Below, one piece after another: positions 53,455 to 63,702 of a stretch of DNA of 64,000 nt. This DNA comes from Mesaphorura yosii. Lineage: Eukaryota > Arthropoda > Collembola > Poduromorpha > Tullbergiidae. The first letter of the stretch is position 1, and the number at the start of each line of letters is the position of its first letter. Under the pieces are notes generated by a model. It did not search any database and was not told the DNA's origin. It saw only the letters and a list, made by a program, of their open reading frames with translations. The position numbers and the translations under genes are program-made. Location: assembly GCA_009869945.1 (NCBI GenBank), contig WIXG01000266.1:47680-111679 (forward strand), given 5' to 3'.

Positions 53455-55409
53455 TTAGAAAACTCCGTCCGGATGACGTTCAACGAGCATTCCTGCGCCC
53501 TGAAAATGCAAGCAAACACACAACTCATGAGGGGTTCTGGTTCTGGCCGAGATCGGCGGGACTTGGCATAAGTCTTCCGTTTGAAATGGCTTTTGTCTGA
53601 GGACACTTACTACCTCCACCCAACTCTAAAGGAAAATGGAGGCCCTGAGTCCCCGTTCGTTAATCTAGCACTCAATCTGCAATTATTTTACGGAACAACC
53701 AAGACGACATTGGCTATCCAATCATTTAGGCTTGATTGGAGTCTGAATTGGTTTCCAGGCCATGAGGAGCCTTCGAGTGCAGTGTACTAGGCGGTAGACA
53801 AAGACAAAGGTTGGAAGTGAACTGACGTACCTGGCCTCCGGCAGCGCACGCGGCTAGGACGGCGAATCTCTTATTCTCGTGGATGAGTCTGTTGGCACAG
53901 TGCGTGATGAGACGAACTCCCGTCGCTCCAAACGGGTGACCAATCGACAACGACCCTCCCCAGTTGTTTATTCTGTCGATGGGAATCTCACCAACTTTCC
54001 CCGGGCGGTTCATGTACGTCTTGCAAAAATAGTCGCTGTTGAGGGCTTTGAGGTTGGCGAGAACTTGACCCTGACGAAAACGAAAATATCGCCACATTAT
54101 CAATTATCTCGTTTATTGATGCAAGTGTTAGGGTTCCCTTACGGCAAACGCTTCATGGATCTCCCAGACATCGACGTCCTCAATCTTCAACCCGTTGCGC
54201 TCAAGTATCTTCGGAATCACGTATGCTGGCCCGAGCAAAAGCTGATCGTTTGGATCCTGGCTCACGTACAGAAAATCACGCAAGTAAGCCTTGGGTTTCC
54301 AGCCCATTTCCTTGGCTTTCTTATCAGTGGTCAGCAGGCAAGCACTGGCGCCGTCAGTGAGGAAGCTCGCGTTCGCAGCGGTGATTGTACCGTAAGGCTT
54401 GATGAAAGCTGGCTTCAGTGAGGCCAACTTTTCGGGTGTGCCCACACGAATTCCGTTGTCCCGAGAGACTGGAGCAGTTGATCCAGGCACTGAAGAAGAT
54501 ACGAGGAAATTAAACCGAGTTTCGACATTCGACAAAGAAAGTTAACTTGGAGACTCACCCTTAACAGGAATAATGTCCTTAAGGAGTCCTTTATCGGTAG
54601 CTGTCTGAGCGTTGGTATGCGATCGAAGCGCAAAATCGTCTTGCTCTTTCCGTGAAATATCAAAGGCAGCCGCCAGACGATCCGCAGAGTGACCCATAAT
54701 TTCTCCGGTCGAGAATTCAGCGATTCCAGGCAGTTCAGGCGCGAAGTAACTGGGTCGAAGCTGCGACAGCAGCTTGAGCGTATCTCCGATTCCTTTAAGC
54801 TTCTGCGACTTCAGCATTAGTGCCCTCATTTTACGCGAGTGTCTAATCGGCACGTCAGACATGAATTCCACGCCACCAGCAATGCACACATCGTACACAT
54901 CAGAGGACATGAATCCAATAGCAGTTGATACGGCCGCATTGCTGGAGATGCAAGCCATCGTGACGGTGTGAGCAGGAATCTTGTCCGAGTAGCCTGCACC
55001 CAACGCTGCTTCTCGTGCCACGTTGCTCGTTTTTACCTCTTGAATCACAGTGCCCATCACGATATAGTCAACGATCGATTTGTCCAGCGCCGTCTTCTGT
55101 TCCAGACCCACGAGAGCGTACCGTGCAAGGTCATGAGGCATTAGCTTGTTGTAGTCCGTCCCGGAGAGAAGAAATGGGGTTCTGGCTCCTTCGATGAAGA
55201 CAATGTCTTTGCCGCCTGGTTTCCTGACTTGTCCCGCAGCGGTTGCGAGACATCGGACTGAAATTCGAGTGCCATAGGTAACTTATTGCCAATGTCCACA
55301 TTATCTAAGCCATCTAAGCATTTATTAGTGCGATAGTACCTGATGGCCCATAACTGCCAGTGACGGCCCGCACTCGCCCTGCTTCATTCAGCAGTATTGT
55401 TCTTAACAT
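53455..55409 (-). CDS. HADHB: Trifunctional enzyme subunit beta, mitochondrial (3-ketoacyl-CoA thiolase)
   Basis: Five exons (55409-55340, 55257-54559, 54489-54143, 54070-53831, 53499-53455) give 466 residues, near the human 474. The enzyme performs the thiolytic step of long-chain fatty acid beta-oxidation as part of the membrane-bound trifunctional protein with HADHA. The N-terminus ([16 protein letters not shown]) suits a presequence. Landmarks: [40 protein letters not shown], nucleophilic Cys in [74 protein letters not shown], the catalytic His region GHPFGATG and the second Cys in [12 protein letters not shown]. The last intron (331 nt) is longer than the others, and the final exon is only 15 codons with stop ([14 protein letters not shown]). 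Confidence 0.96.
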
Positions 55410-56259
55410 TGTTTGTCTGTGACCGGTGCAGAATTAAGCTCCTGTGCTGAAATTGAAGCGTAAAATAGGATTAATTTGTCGTTAATTAGCAGAAACCGGT
55501 CGGGCAGCTACACAAAAATAACTCAATAACCCACTTACCAACCAAGTAAAATTCCGGTCCCTGGTAAATTCACGTTCACGCTAGCACTAGGCGCGATAAC
55601 GGGTCACAGGGCTTGATTAATTAATTACTCGTGAATTGTCACACGAATTAACTAGTTTCACGATTTAACTTGGAATTTCAGATGAATGAACTGACGGCAG
55701 GCCAAGTCAGTGTTAGAAACTGCTGCCAAGCCTCAAGCCAAGAGAGCCAAGAACTCATTCAGCAACAGCAGTTGAAAAAGAGCAAAGTCGAATAGTCCAA
55801 GTCAAAAGCGTGCAGAAGAACTAAACAAGTCGAGTTCAAAGTCTCCTTGGACTTTGTCCCATTCACGTTCTGCTAAACGCTATGCTCTACAAACGCACAT
55901 AGAAAGTATCAAAACAAGATGTTGACGTTGACAGTTGATGATCTTGGGGCTACGATCACGAAATGGCAAATTCGGTGTCAGATTCGTTAGTCAGACGACC
56001 AAATCAGACTAAAATCTGCCCAATTTCGAAACGGTGCCGCTAAACAAAGTGTAGAGGATACAAAAGCATTCAGAGTGCAGGGTATCGTATCGAATTGCTT
56101 GCAACAATGCGCATGTGTGATGGAACCGAGCTCTCAGATTTATCGATTTTCTCCAGCCAGGAACCGAGCTCCACGAAGTATCGTCCGTCCTTCTGTCCTG
56201 TTGCTAGTCAATTCTCCAGTCTCCAGTGTCTGCTGCTCTTCTGTTCCCTGCACGCACAC
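55410..56259. promoter_or_regulatory. Divergent upstream region of HADHB and the 143-aa gene
   Basis: No coding exon was recognised. A donor site at 56260 suggests that a non-coding first exon of the 143-aa gene ends at 56259. Confidence 0.4.
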
Positions 56260-56374
56260 GTAAGTAAATAGCATATTGATATTGATCAAGTTCGTAGAGT
56301 CTTGTTCTAATAGCCAGAGTCAGTCGATAAAGAACAAGTACAACAGCTCGAAAGCGTTCGTCGTCGAGTCGTAG
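56260..56374 (+). other. 5' UTR intron of the 143-aa gene
   Basis: Donor ACACAC|GTAAGT and acceptor GAGTCGTAG bound 115 nt and end 33 nt before the ATG at 56408. Inferred from splice-site quality only. Confidence 0.45.
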
Positions 56375-56407
56375 GATTAATTGATGTGACGTGAGGGAGC
56401 GAGAGTG

Positions 56408-56923
56408 ATGGCTAACGATGAACCAGTGGCAGTGCCAGTGGATCCTCCAGCTCCGATCGAGGCCCTGCATTCTCCGTACCATGCACGCACAATCTATCGG
56501 GACATGGAAATCCTCAGACAGTCAAGGCAGGATAATCCTTATCTGAAGGTAAGACGGAAACGGAATAGTTTCGTCGGTTCGCTTATCAGCTCATTAAACT
56601 AATTATGCTTAATGTCCAATGACCGGTCACAGATTCTCGCCACTTCGTCCCAACAGCATCTCAACACTCCAAACAACCAGGACGCGGACACCATCGCGGT
56701 CGATCTGCACGCGCGTCTCATCCGCTCCCCGCCGCCCATTATGTGGAACCGGAAATCGGAGCCGTCATTCAGCAAACTGGATCTGGACTCGACTTGCATG
56801 TTTCAGTTTCCACCGTCGGGTGACATCAAGTCGGGAGGGTCGTACAGCACAACGCAGAAGGTGGAGTGCAAGCTGGGCTTGAGCCCTGGACGGAGACCTG
56901 CGCCAAATTACCGCCAACAATAA
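56408..56923 (+). CDS. Uncharacterised small protein, 143 residues
   Basis: Exons 56408-56548 and 56633-56923 join in phase 0 to 143 residues. It is hydrophilic, without signal peptide or membrane segment. It starts MANDEPVAVPVDPPAPIE. A central segment looks structured and could be conserved (HARTIYRDMEILRQSRQDNP, then YLKILATSSQQHLNT). Later parts are SPPPIMWNRKSEPSFSKLDL and a basic Pro-rich end. The two exons share reading frame and composition across a standard 84-nt intron, and a 5' UTR intron precedes them, so I take it to be a real gene. I do not recognise the family and assign no function. Confidence 0.65.
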
Positions 56924-57349
56924 TCTGGAATCTGCACTCCACTCGGGAAATTATTCTTGTACAGAGTTGACGGACCGGATGCGGAATTTTATTTATTTTG
57001 ATCGAGTCGTGTCGTGGTTGCAGGACAACCCGAGACAAAATAGTTTAGAGTGCACCGGCACTTTAGTATTTAGTACGCAATCGTGCGTGGCGTGCAATTG
57101 CATCGTACTGGTAAGTACTGTATTTTCTCTCATCAGAATCTAATTTTACTGTCAAATGTCAAAGTATTCCTGTAAACTGTAAAATGTAACCTTATACATG
57201 TATTTGTGGCATTGTGGCATTTGCATTTATTGATTGGATTGCCTCGTGGAGAAAGAATACGAATAAAGTGAACATTTAAATTCAACAGAGTGACTGCATT
57301 GAAATTAGCAAATCATAATTCACAACTCACAAGGCTCCTGGGATCAAAC
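56924..57349. other. 3' flank of the 143-aa gene
   Basis: An AATAAA occurs near 57262 on the plus strand, which would give a 3' UTR of about 350 nt. Nothing else was seen. Confidence 0.4.
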
Positions 57350-57801
57350 TCAGGAACCAAGAGGCGGAACCCCAGCCGGCGCCTTCGCCTTGTTTAGTTT
57401 CTGGCTTGGCCCATTTTCGCAGGCGAGGAGCACGTTTTCGGTCAAGCATTGTTGGCCGTGCGACTCTTTTCCTGACAAACCAATGTCGTCAGCGTAGAAA
57501 GCCTTTGGTGCACATTCGCACGCATTGGGCATTCGATACATAGTGATGTTTGTAACCTTGAGTGACGTCCAGGCATTGTTGACCCGGCAGACCGACGCAG
57601 TGTTCGCCCGGCCCAACGCCGGAAAGCACTTGAAGAATTGCAATCACACCGTCCCGTTCTTGAATGCAAGTCAATAACCTGTCGCTTCTGCACTCGGAGT
57701 CAGCCTTGCACTCGCCCTGAAACCCTTTATGGGGCTGGTACGTTTCGTCGAGTTTCGTAGAATATCGACTGCAGGCGCAGGTCCCGTCTGCCCCGCAAAG
57801 T
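57350..57801 (-). pseudogene. Cysteine-rich secreted-type (EB-module-like) locus with shifted frames
   Basis: After an acceptor (TTTTCCAACAG) the minus strand opens with LCGADGTCACSRYSTK, then GECKADSECRSDRLLTC, whose cysteine spacing recalls EB or EGF-like modules of arthropod secreted proteins. The pattern continues only by changing frame: CDCNSSS in a second frame, EHCVGLPGQQCLDVTQG and SNAQC back in the first, then CECAPKAFYADD and GQQCLTENVLLACENG in a third frame ending at 57350. At least two to three frame changes without credible introns suggest a decayed gene; assembly errors are the alternative. No exon with a signal peptide could be linked; a possible MKVCFYLK micro-exon near 57930 is out of phase. 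Confidence 0.45.
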
Positions 57802-58044
57802 CTGTTGGAAAATGAAGAATTCTTAGTTGAGTGGTTCTGGTATGATTAATCACTGTTTACTGATTAGTTCGCGTTTTCGTTTCTGTGTGGTGCATTTAAA
57901 TTAAGTAATTAAACCCTGCTTTACCTTTAAATAGAAGCAAACCTTCATAACCCCGATTTAATCTCTTGCCCGCGCTCGATCTCGGTCTCACTGACGATTT
58001 GACGAAGTCTGCAATAAAATTCTAAGGTTAGTGGCACCACAACA

Positions 58045-58921
58045 ATGACAACTGAAGGCGAATTGAAGATAATTCACAATTTTGCTCGAACCACGTCGTG
58101 GCTCTGTGCGATCGACGCTGAATGGGACGACGTCTCAAAACGACTCTCAACAAACACTTCGCGCAAGAGAAAAGTTATCAATTTCCTGTGCTTGTGCCTC
58201 CTTCAAGTTCGCAGGGTGGAGACTCCTCGCCATCCTTACATTCAAAGCTAACGCCTTTGAGTGTTCATTTCGCTTCAGACTCTGTGCCTCTTGGTTTACA
58301 CGACGCTGTCGCTCATAATTTTTGGGATCGCTGCCCTTCGACAAGACGTGGTCGCCCTCTTCAATCAATTTGTTGCCCTCGCACTTGGAGTGCTGATGGC
58401 TTTCTCGTGTGGCGGAATGGCGTACGCTTTCCTCTCGACATACCTCTTCCTTCACTTTCTGATAACCAACAAGATTCTGAGGCTGGAATGCAATTTGCAA
58501 ATGCAAGCCGATGGCGACGGCGAGGGCTAGTCCACGCCTCAGGCTGCACCAACTTTGGGCCCGGACACTGAATTAGAGGTTTCTGACGATTCTGTGTACA
58601 ATGTACAACACGAGCTACTGCAAAATCATTGTGCCTGCTCTGAAGTTCCTCTTCAGTCTCATCCGCATCTTTTGTGTGGTCATGGGCATCCGATTCAAAG
58701 CCGTCAACTCAACCGTCATCATCATCGTGACACGTGACCTCCTCGTGGCTGGAGTGAATTTTTTCGTGTCGCTCTTTTCATTCGCAAACATGATGTCGTT
58801 CCTCTGGATAGACTCCACCCGTTTCATCACCAAATACAAGCACGAGTCTCTACACACATCGGATCCCACAATCAGAATCTACGTTCGTGTCTACTCGTGT
58901 CGGGAGGTTTTATTACATTGA
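58045..58921 (+). pseudogene. Gustatory-receptor-like gene with the middle missing
   Basis: Exon 58045-58215 (57 codons) joins 58279-58530 in phase 0 through a weak GTGGAG donor. It gives TTSWLCAIDAEWDD and TNTSRKRKV, resembling the N-terminal CLLPCDWD ... TPTKYKARR region of the intact receptor at 59354-60583, then two hydrophobic segments. After a stop at 58528-58530, a second frame from 58601 resembles the C-terminal membrane segments (IVPALKFLFSLIRIFCVVMG, VTRDLLVAGVNFFVSLFSF) but lacks the usual end. Only about 70 nt separate the parts, whereas the intact gene has some 150 residues between them, including about three membrane segments. A truncated or decayed receptor copy is the simplest reading; an unusual multi-exon gene is possible. 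Confidence 0.4.
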
Positions 58922-59353
58922 GCGCAAAGTCAAACTGACTCTCGTCGATTTCCTGGTTACAGGCACAGCTAACTTTTTCATTGCACTTAATTAGTGGATG
59001 GAATAGAATCTTTTTAGTGTATTCGAATGCTGTAATCTTGACAACTCGATGAGTACTCGACTCTGGCTCTAACGCGATTTCTGCTGCATGAATGACGCTC
59101 CCTCCTTGCATGCTTGCTTTCTTCTCCTCTCTCTTTCTCAACTTGGCTTGGCGGGACTTCACTTCAACCTGAAGCCATACCAAACTAATTTATAGTCACA
59201 ACCGCTCGGCTCGTTGCATATACAGATACAACACTGGAAACCGCCGAAAATTGGATTATGTGAATTCTAATCAATATTTAAGCGGACAAAGGCAGTAAAT
59301 GCACAAGCGCATTCAAGATTGAAAGACAATTGCAGGAAAATGCTGAAAATTGA
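58922..59353. other. Spacer between receptor-like loci
   Basis: No coding exon, RNA gene or repeat was recognised. Confidence 0.4.
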
Positions 59354-60583
59354 TTAAAAATTTAGGAGGAGGTTGATGGTTTGTTCAAGGACTCGGTAGC
59401 AATAGACGAGGAACGTGTTATGATCCATGAGGGCATAATTCCCAAACTTGACGCGCCAGTGCATGCCATTCCAAAATTTGACCTGCAGGCGAAATATGCG
59501 GACGGTCTGGGCCCCGCCGGAGGGTCGTCGACTTCTTTTTGAAACCCTGGCCGATGCGAGCGCGTTCGCCTTCCACGCCCGGAGCACGTCGTCCGCGTAT
59601 GTTTGGGCGACTGCCAAGTTGAGCCAATTGTATCCGACGTACAGGAACAAGCTATAGATGACGAGCGGGAGGAGAAGGAACGTGGACCAGACGACCCTGG
59701 GTGAAACCCACATTTTGAGGCAGGCGTACAGCGCGATGACGACCACACTCGTAATCGTGAAGGTGTTGAATGGAACCAGGAACCTGCCGTAGCTGAATTG
59801 GTTGAAAATGCAACCCCGGACGTACAACAGGTGAAAAACGTGTCGTTCCACCGGCTTTGGCGCCGTCATCACTCTGGACCGGCTCTCTTGGTGCTGCAGA
59901 AGGACGCCGAGCCAGAAATTGTAGGCCTGGGAGAAGGCGGCCATGACGAAACCAAAAATTATTAGGTAGGCTGTGAGTATGCGGATTAGTGCCGCATAAA
60001 GGAGAACCGTCAACAGTTCCCAGACTCTGTAGCCGAGGAAGGGCAGAATGAACTTGGCCATGTTGTAGAAGTAGCGGCGGAAAGGATCGTAGTCCTCGGA
60101 GAACAGGGCGGTGGCAAGGAGAATCATAAGAGGGAGCAAGTCCTCGAATCGTGCCACGAAACGGATGGTTTTCCGAGATATTTTCTGCTGTCGATGTAGG
60201 AATTCGTGCCGCATGCCCAAACTCTTGAAGTGTGTGTCCAGAAAGTAGATGGTATTGATAATGAAGATCCACTCATCGAGGCCCAGCAGGACGGAGCGCA
60301 CGATGCAGGAGACGACGGTGCCCCCAGAGAGGTACATCAGCAGGAAGAATGTCTCGATGAATTCCAACTCTCCGAAGAAAAAATCGAGCGCGAAGCGAAC
60401 ACCAAAGTAGATGAAACCCACTTGAGTGACTTGCGCCAGCCTCCTGTTTACGAGACGCCTGGCTTTGTACTTGGTCGGAGTCAGGCGGCACGTACGCCGG
60501 TCCCAGTCGCACGGTAACAGGCAAAACCAACATGCGAGGGAGAAAGCGATGTTCAGCCGCCGACGATCGTAGTTTGAGAGCAT
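59354..60583 (-). CDS. Gustatory-receptor-like seven-transmembrane chemoreceptor
   Basis: Uninterrupted frame of 409 residues from the ATG at 60583. Features of the insect GR/OR superfamily: an N-terminal WFCLLPCDWDRRTCRLTP stretch followed by basic residues, about seven hydrophobic segments (e.g. FIETFFLLMYLSGGTVV, YLIIFGFVMAAFSQAYNFW, PRVVWSTFLLLPLVIYSLF), and a short C-terminal tail ending TINLLLNF. Such receptors are ligand-gated cation channels for tastants or odours, with the N-terminus inside the cell. The conserved C-terminal T-Y-x3-x-x-Q-F motif is replaced by FLVYCYRVLEQT. The open frame extends 54 codons upstream to 60745, but the downstream damaged copy has the equivalent start MLSEYARRRLN matching MLSNYDRRRLN here, so this Met is preferred. 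No intron is needed. Assignment to the GR family is from topology and motifs, not a search. Confidence 0.75.
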   Translation of the reverse strand: MLSNYDRRRLNIAFSLACWFCLLPCDWDRRTCRLTPTKYKARRLVNRRLAQVTQVGFIYFGVRFALDFFFGELEFIETFFLLMYLSGGTVVSCIVRSVLLGLDEWIFIINTIYFLDTHFKSLGMRHEFLHRQQKISRKTIRFVARFEDLLPLMILLATALFSEDYDPFRRYFYNMAKFILPFLGYRVWELLTVLLYAALIRILTAYLIIFGFVMAAFSQAYNFWLGVLLQHQESRSRVMTAPKPVERHVFHLLYVRGCIFNQFSYGRFLVPFNTFTITSVVVIALYACLKMWVSPRVVWSTFLLLPLVIYSLFLYVGYNWLNLAVAQTYADDVLRAWKANALASARVSKRSRRPSGGAQTVRIFRLQVKFWNGMHWRVKFGNYALMDHNTFLVYCYRVLEQTINLLLNF

Positions 60584-61262
60584 GATCCGACCAGGGAGGG
60601 AAAATTTGACGACTGAAGGAGCATTCTGCCGAAGAACTGTGGGCGTTCCCCAAAAATTACAATTCGTAATTTCGTTTTGACTATTGAATTGAAATTTCTG
60701 AAAGAACGAAGAAACTCGTACAAAATTTATGAGGGGACTGAGCAAGCGAGAATTCCTGCATTTTAAACAAGTAAAATTCCGCGAACATAAAATATTTAAG
60801 TACTGCTTTTATTGTATGCGGGTTTATCAGAATTGCAAGCAATAAAATACTGAGAAAATTCATCCGTATCGCCAGTACGAAATTGCATTAATAATGAAGT
60901 CGTCTGGTACTGATAAATATTTCACGCAATCAGGCAATTCCCTACCAATATCGACAGTTTCAAAGTTTCAAGACCAGGAAGGAGCCGACAACGAGTTGTT
61001 CGACTAAAACAAAATTTGTCACTAAATTCAGAGCGAAAGTATGAATCATAAATGAAGCCTTGCCGGCGATTTGTATTATTTTATGTGCCATTTGTCGAAT
61101 GAAGATGTGAATAGTTAATCAATACGCGATTGATTATAATTTATTATGCGTACTGTGAAATTGATGTAATAAAAAAACAGAATTTTCAAGATTTTAGTTA
61201 AATGCTACATGGACTCGTTTAGAGACCTACACAGCATTCTTATTGTTCATGGGTAAAATTGC
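60584..61262. other. Spacer upstream of the intact receptor gene
   Basis: AT-rich; the open frame between 60584 and 60745 is treated as 5' UTR. No other feature was recognised. Confidence 0.4.
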
Positions 61263-61777
61263 TTAGAAGTTCAGGAATAACTTCATGGTTTCGTCATGGA
61301 GGCGGTAGCAGTAGAGAGAAATGCATTATGATGCAGGCAAAAATCCTAATTTTGATGCGCCAATGCGGACTCTTCCAAATCCGAACATGTTGACGAAACA
61401 CGGAAGCAATCTGCCCCTGCCCCCGTGCATCCGCCTCCAAGCCCCGAGCAATTCATCGGCGTACGTTTGGGCGGCTGCAATGTTGAGCCAATTGTACCTG
61501 AAGGACAGGAATAAGACGGTGGCGACGCTGGGGAGGAGGAGATACGTCGACCACACGATGCTGCTCTGAAACCAGAGCGTGACGGAGCCGTACAACTCGA
61601 TGGCGATTATGCCGGAGTTTATGGACGCCGTGAATCGAGTCACGAACGTGTGGATGGCCGTCTGAATGCAGCCTCGTAGGTAGAGCAATTGAAATACTTC
61701 CCGCTCAACGGGCGAAGGCGACGTCATCACGCCGCCGCGATCTCGTTGAGGCGCCGACGAGCGTATTCTGAGAGCAT
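61263..61777 (-). pseudogene. Gustatory-receptor-like pseudogene with large internal deletion
   Basis: The minus strand starts with an ATG at 61777 and 11 codons matching the intact neighbour's start (MLSEYARRRLN against MLSNYDRRRLN). Within a few codons it passes to sequence matching the last third of that receptor: SPVEREVFQLLYLRGCI, SSIVWSTYLLLPSV and YNWLNIAAAQTYADELLGAW. Some 290 codons are therefore missing, and the start runs into a TGA at the junction (near 61728). A TAA at 61328-61326 then interrupts the C-terminus before LYCYRLHDET and the final LFLNF. An origin by tandem duplication from the neighbour or a common ancestor, followed by deletion and nonsense mutation, fits all features. 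Confidence 0.85.
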
Positions 61778-62124
61778 GGTGACGTGAAATTGGATGATTA
61801 CAACTAAAGGTGCTTTACACGAGGCACCGAATAGACTTCGAAATGCAGCACAGATTGAAGGTCAGCAAGCGAGAATAAATCGGAAACAAACATCATGGTT
61901 AATGATAGATAGGCTCGATAGAGTGGGAAATGCCATGGAAATTTAATTGCTTTTCCACGAAGCCAATGTTGTCCAAACGCTCATTGGATGTAAAAACGAT
62001 GAATTCGAAATGCATAAAGTGGATTAGTCTATCATTAAGAAATACACGTTAAGCAGATTTTGAAGCCATGGCCGTATTTTTGAGTAGGTCGGTTTTCGCT
62101 TCCACGAGCTATTATAGGAGGCAA
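61778..62124. other. Spacer between receptor pseudogene and SLC25 gene
   Basis: Should include the SLC25 gene 3' UTR, but no AATAAA on the minus strand is obvious. No other feature was seen. Confidence 0.35.
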
Positions 62125-63351
62125 TCAATTTTCCCCTTGCACAAGCCGGCATAAATAATTTAACCATTCCAGACTGAGAAATATGGCTCCATTTACAGGA
62201 AATGCGCGTACTGTCAACGCCCAGAATCCGCGGAAGAACCCTGGCACGCCTTGTTCCAAGTAGATACGACTGGAGCAGTCTGCAATTCCTTTGTATTTCT
62301 TGGAACGCGTGTCATCCGCTTGTAGCCTTGACTTTACAGCGTCAATCGGGAGGATGACCCACCACGCGAGTGTGCCAGCAAGCCCGCCAGCGGCGAAGAG
62401 GCCGATGCTTTGAGTTGTTTCGCTGCTGGTTTGAGATTTTGCCCAATTCGAAAGGAATTCGTACGCAACCATGTACAATCCGTACGAAGGCGTGTCTCTG
62501 ACATATTGGAGCAAATAATTTAAATTACTGCGCAAGATTCTGAGTGGGGGGTCTTTACTGCTTACCTAATAATCATTGACACATTTCCTTGGTAGAATCC
62601 AGTCACCCCGTGTGTTCTCCATATTTGTCGGAGGAGATGAAATGTGCTGCGTACTACCGGATTGCTTGCGCTTGTCTGTGTCTGCGTCTGCAATTTGATT
62701 TTGATCAAGTCCACCGGGCACGAGATCGCAACAGTCACCAGCCCACCTGCAGCACCAGCCAGGAAGCAGTGCCAGTAGTTTGTCACTGGAGGTCGATTCA
62801 AGCTCGATCTCTAACGTAGCCGAAGTGGTAGTCATGGAATTACTGAATGCCGAATGACGGATCAATTATTGATCAATACTTCAATGCTAAAATACCTGAT
62901 CGTCGATTGCTAGGCAGTGGGCGGTGCCTCGAGCTCCTCCGCCCGCAGCAGCAGTCAGCCCATCCAGAGTGGATCTGTAAACACCAAACAGTACTGAATT
63001 AATGGCACCGTTGGCGAGTACAGGGAATGTGAGCCCACGAAAGTATCCTGCGTGCAGTTGAACCTTAAATATGCTTCTTGCAGCAGTACGAATACTGAAT
63101 AACTGAACAATTGCTTTAAGTTCGTACCTTTCACGCCAAATTGTCGATAGATCTCCTTAACACACTGGCCTACTCGAATTCCTTGAGTCTGCTGATTAAC
63201 TTTTATCGTGTCCATCGGGTGACCGACGACCACGCCGACCATTCCTGTACAAAAAAGTTAACTTATCAAACTCCCAGTACAGATTTAATAAATCGGTTCG
63301 TCGATTTTGTAGTTACATACCGGCGCCCCAACCAGTGACAAAATCGCACAT
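62125..63351 (-). CDS. Mitochondrial carrier, SLC25A45/47/48 type
   Basis: Five exons (63351-63321, 63244-63128, 63047-62896, 62810-62566, 62497-62125) give 305 residues, the normal size for the three-repeat carrier fold in the inner membrane. Carrier signatures in each repeat: GHPMDTIKV, CPVDLIKIKLQ and LPIDAVKSRLQ, each P-x-D-x2-K. Between them are YFRGLTFPVLANGAINSVLF, GFYQGNVSMIIRDTPSYGLY and FFRGFWALTVRAFPVNGAIF. Repeats 1 and 3 and the end RAFPVNGAIFLSLEWL fit the A45/A47/A48 group, linked to amino-acid, methylated-amine or carnitine-related substrates in vertebrates; the substrate here cannot be told. In repeat 1 the usual R after PxDxxKV is Asn (KVNQQTQ). The short first exon (MCDFVTGWGAG) matches the family start. 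Confidence 0.92.
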
Positions 63352-63702
63352 TCTTGGAGCTTTCTTACCCTAATGGTTTTACACAGGTTTACGTGTTTAA
63401 TAAAAGACACTCTAGATTTATTTCGACAAAACTACATCAGACACCGACCGAGATAGGTTAAAGTCACATTACAAGAGAGTCAGTAAAATGAGTAAAAGAC
63501 AAGAAATTACATAGATGGAAGGAAGATTATCCCGACTTCCCGACCTTTTCTTATCAAATCGACGCACAAGTTCAAGGTTCAAGGAATTTATTTGTACATT
63601 TTTATCTTGTGCTCACATGATTCATTCATACATCAAACAGGAATTCAAGGGCCAAAGATCGAAAGATCAATAATACATCAAATATCGTACATGAGACTCA
63701 GA
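63352..63702. other. SLC25 gene upstream region and 3' flank of the terminal gene
   Basis: About 350 nt, AT-rich. It should hold the SLC25 promoter and the 3' UTR of the minus-strand gene ending at 63703. A minus-strand AATAAA lies near 63590. Confidence 0.4.

Noticed and set aside
60584-60745. Longer N-terminus for the intact receptor starting at 60745
   Set aside because: The pseudogene conserves the start MLS-x-Y-x-RRRLN at the inner Met, and the extra 54 codons have no receptor-like features.
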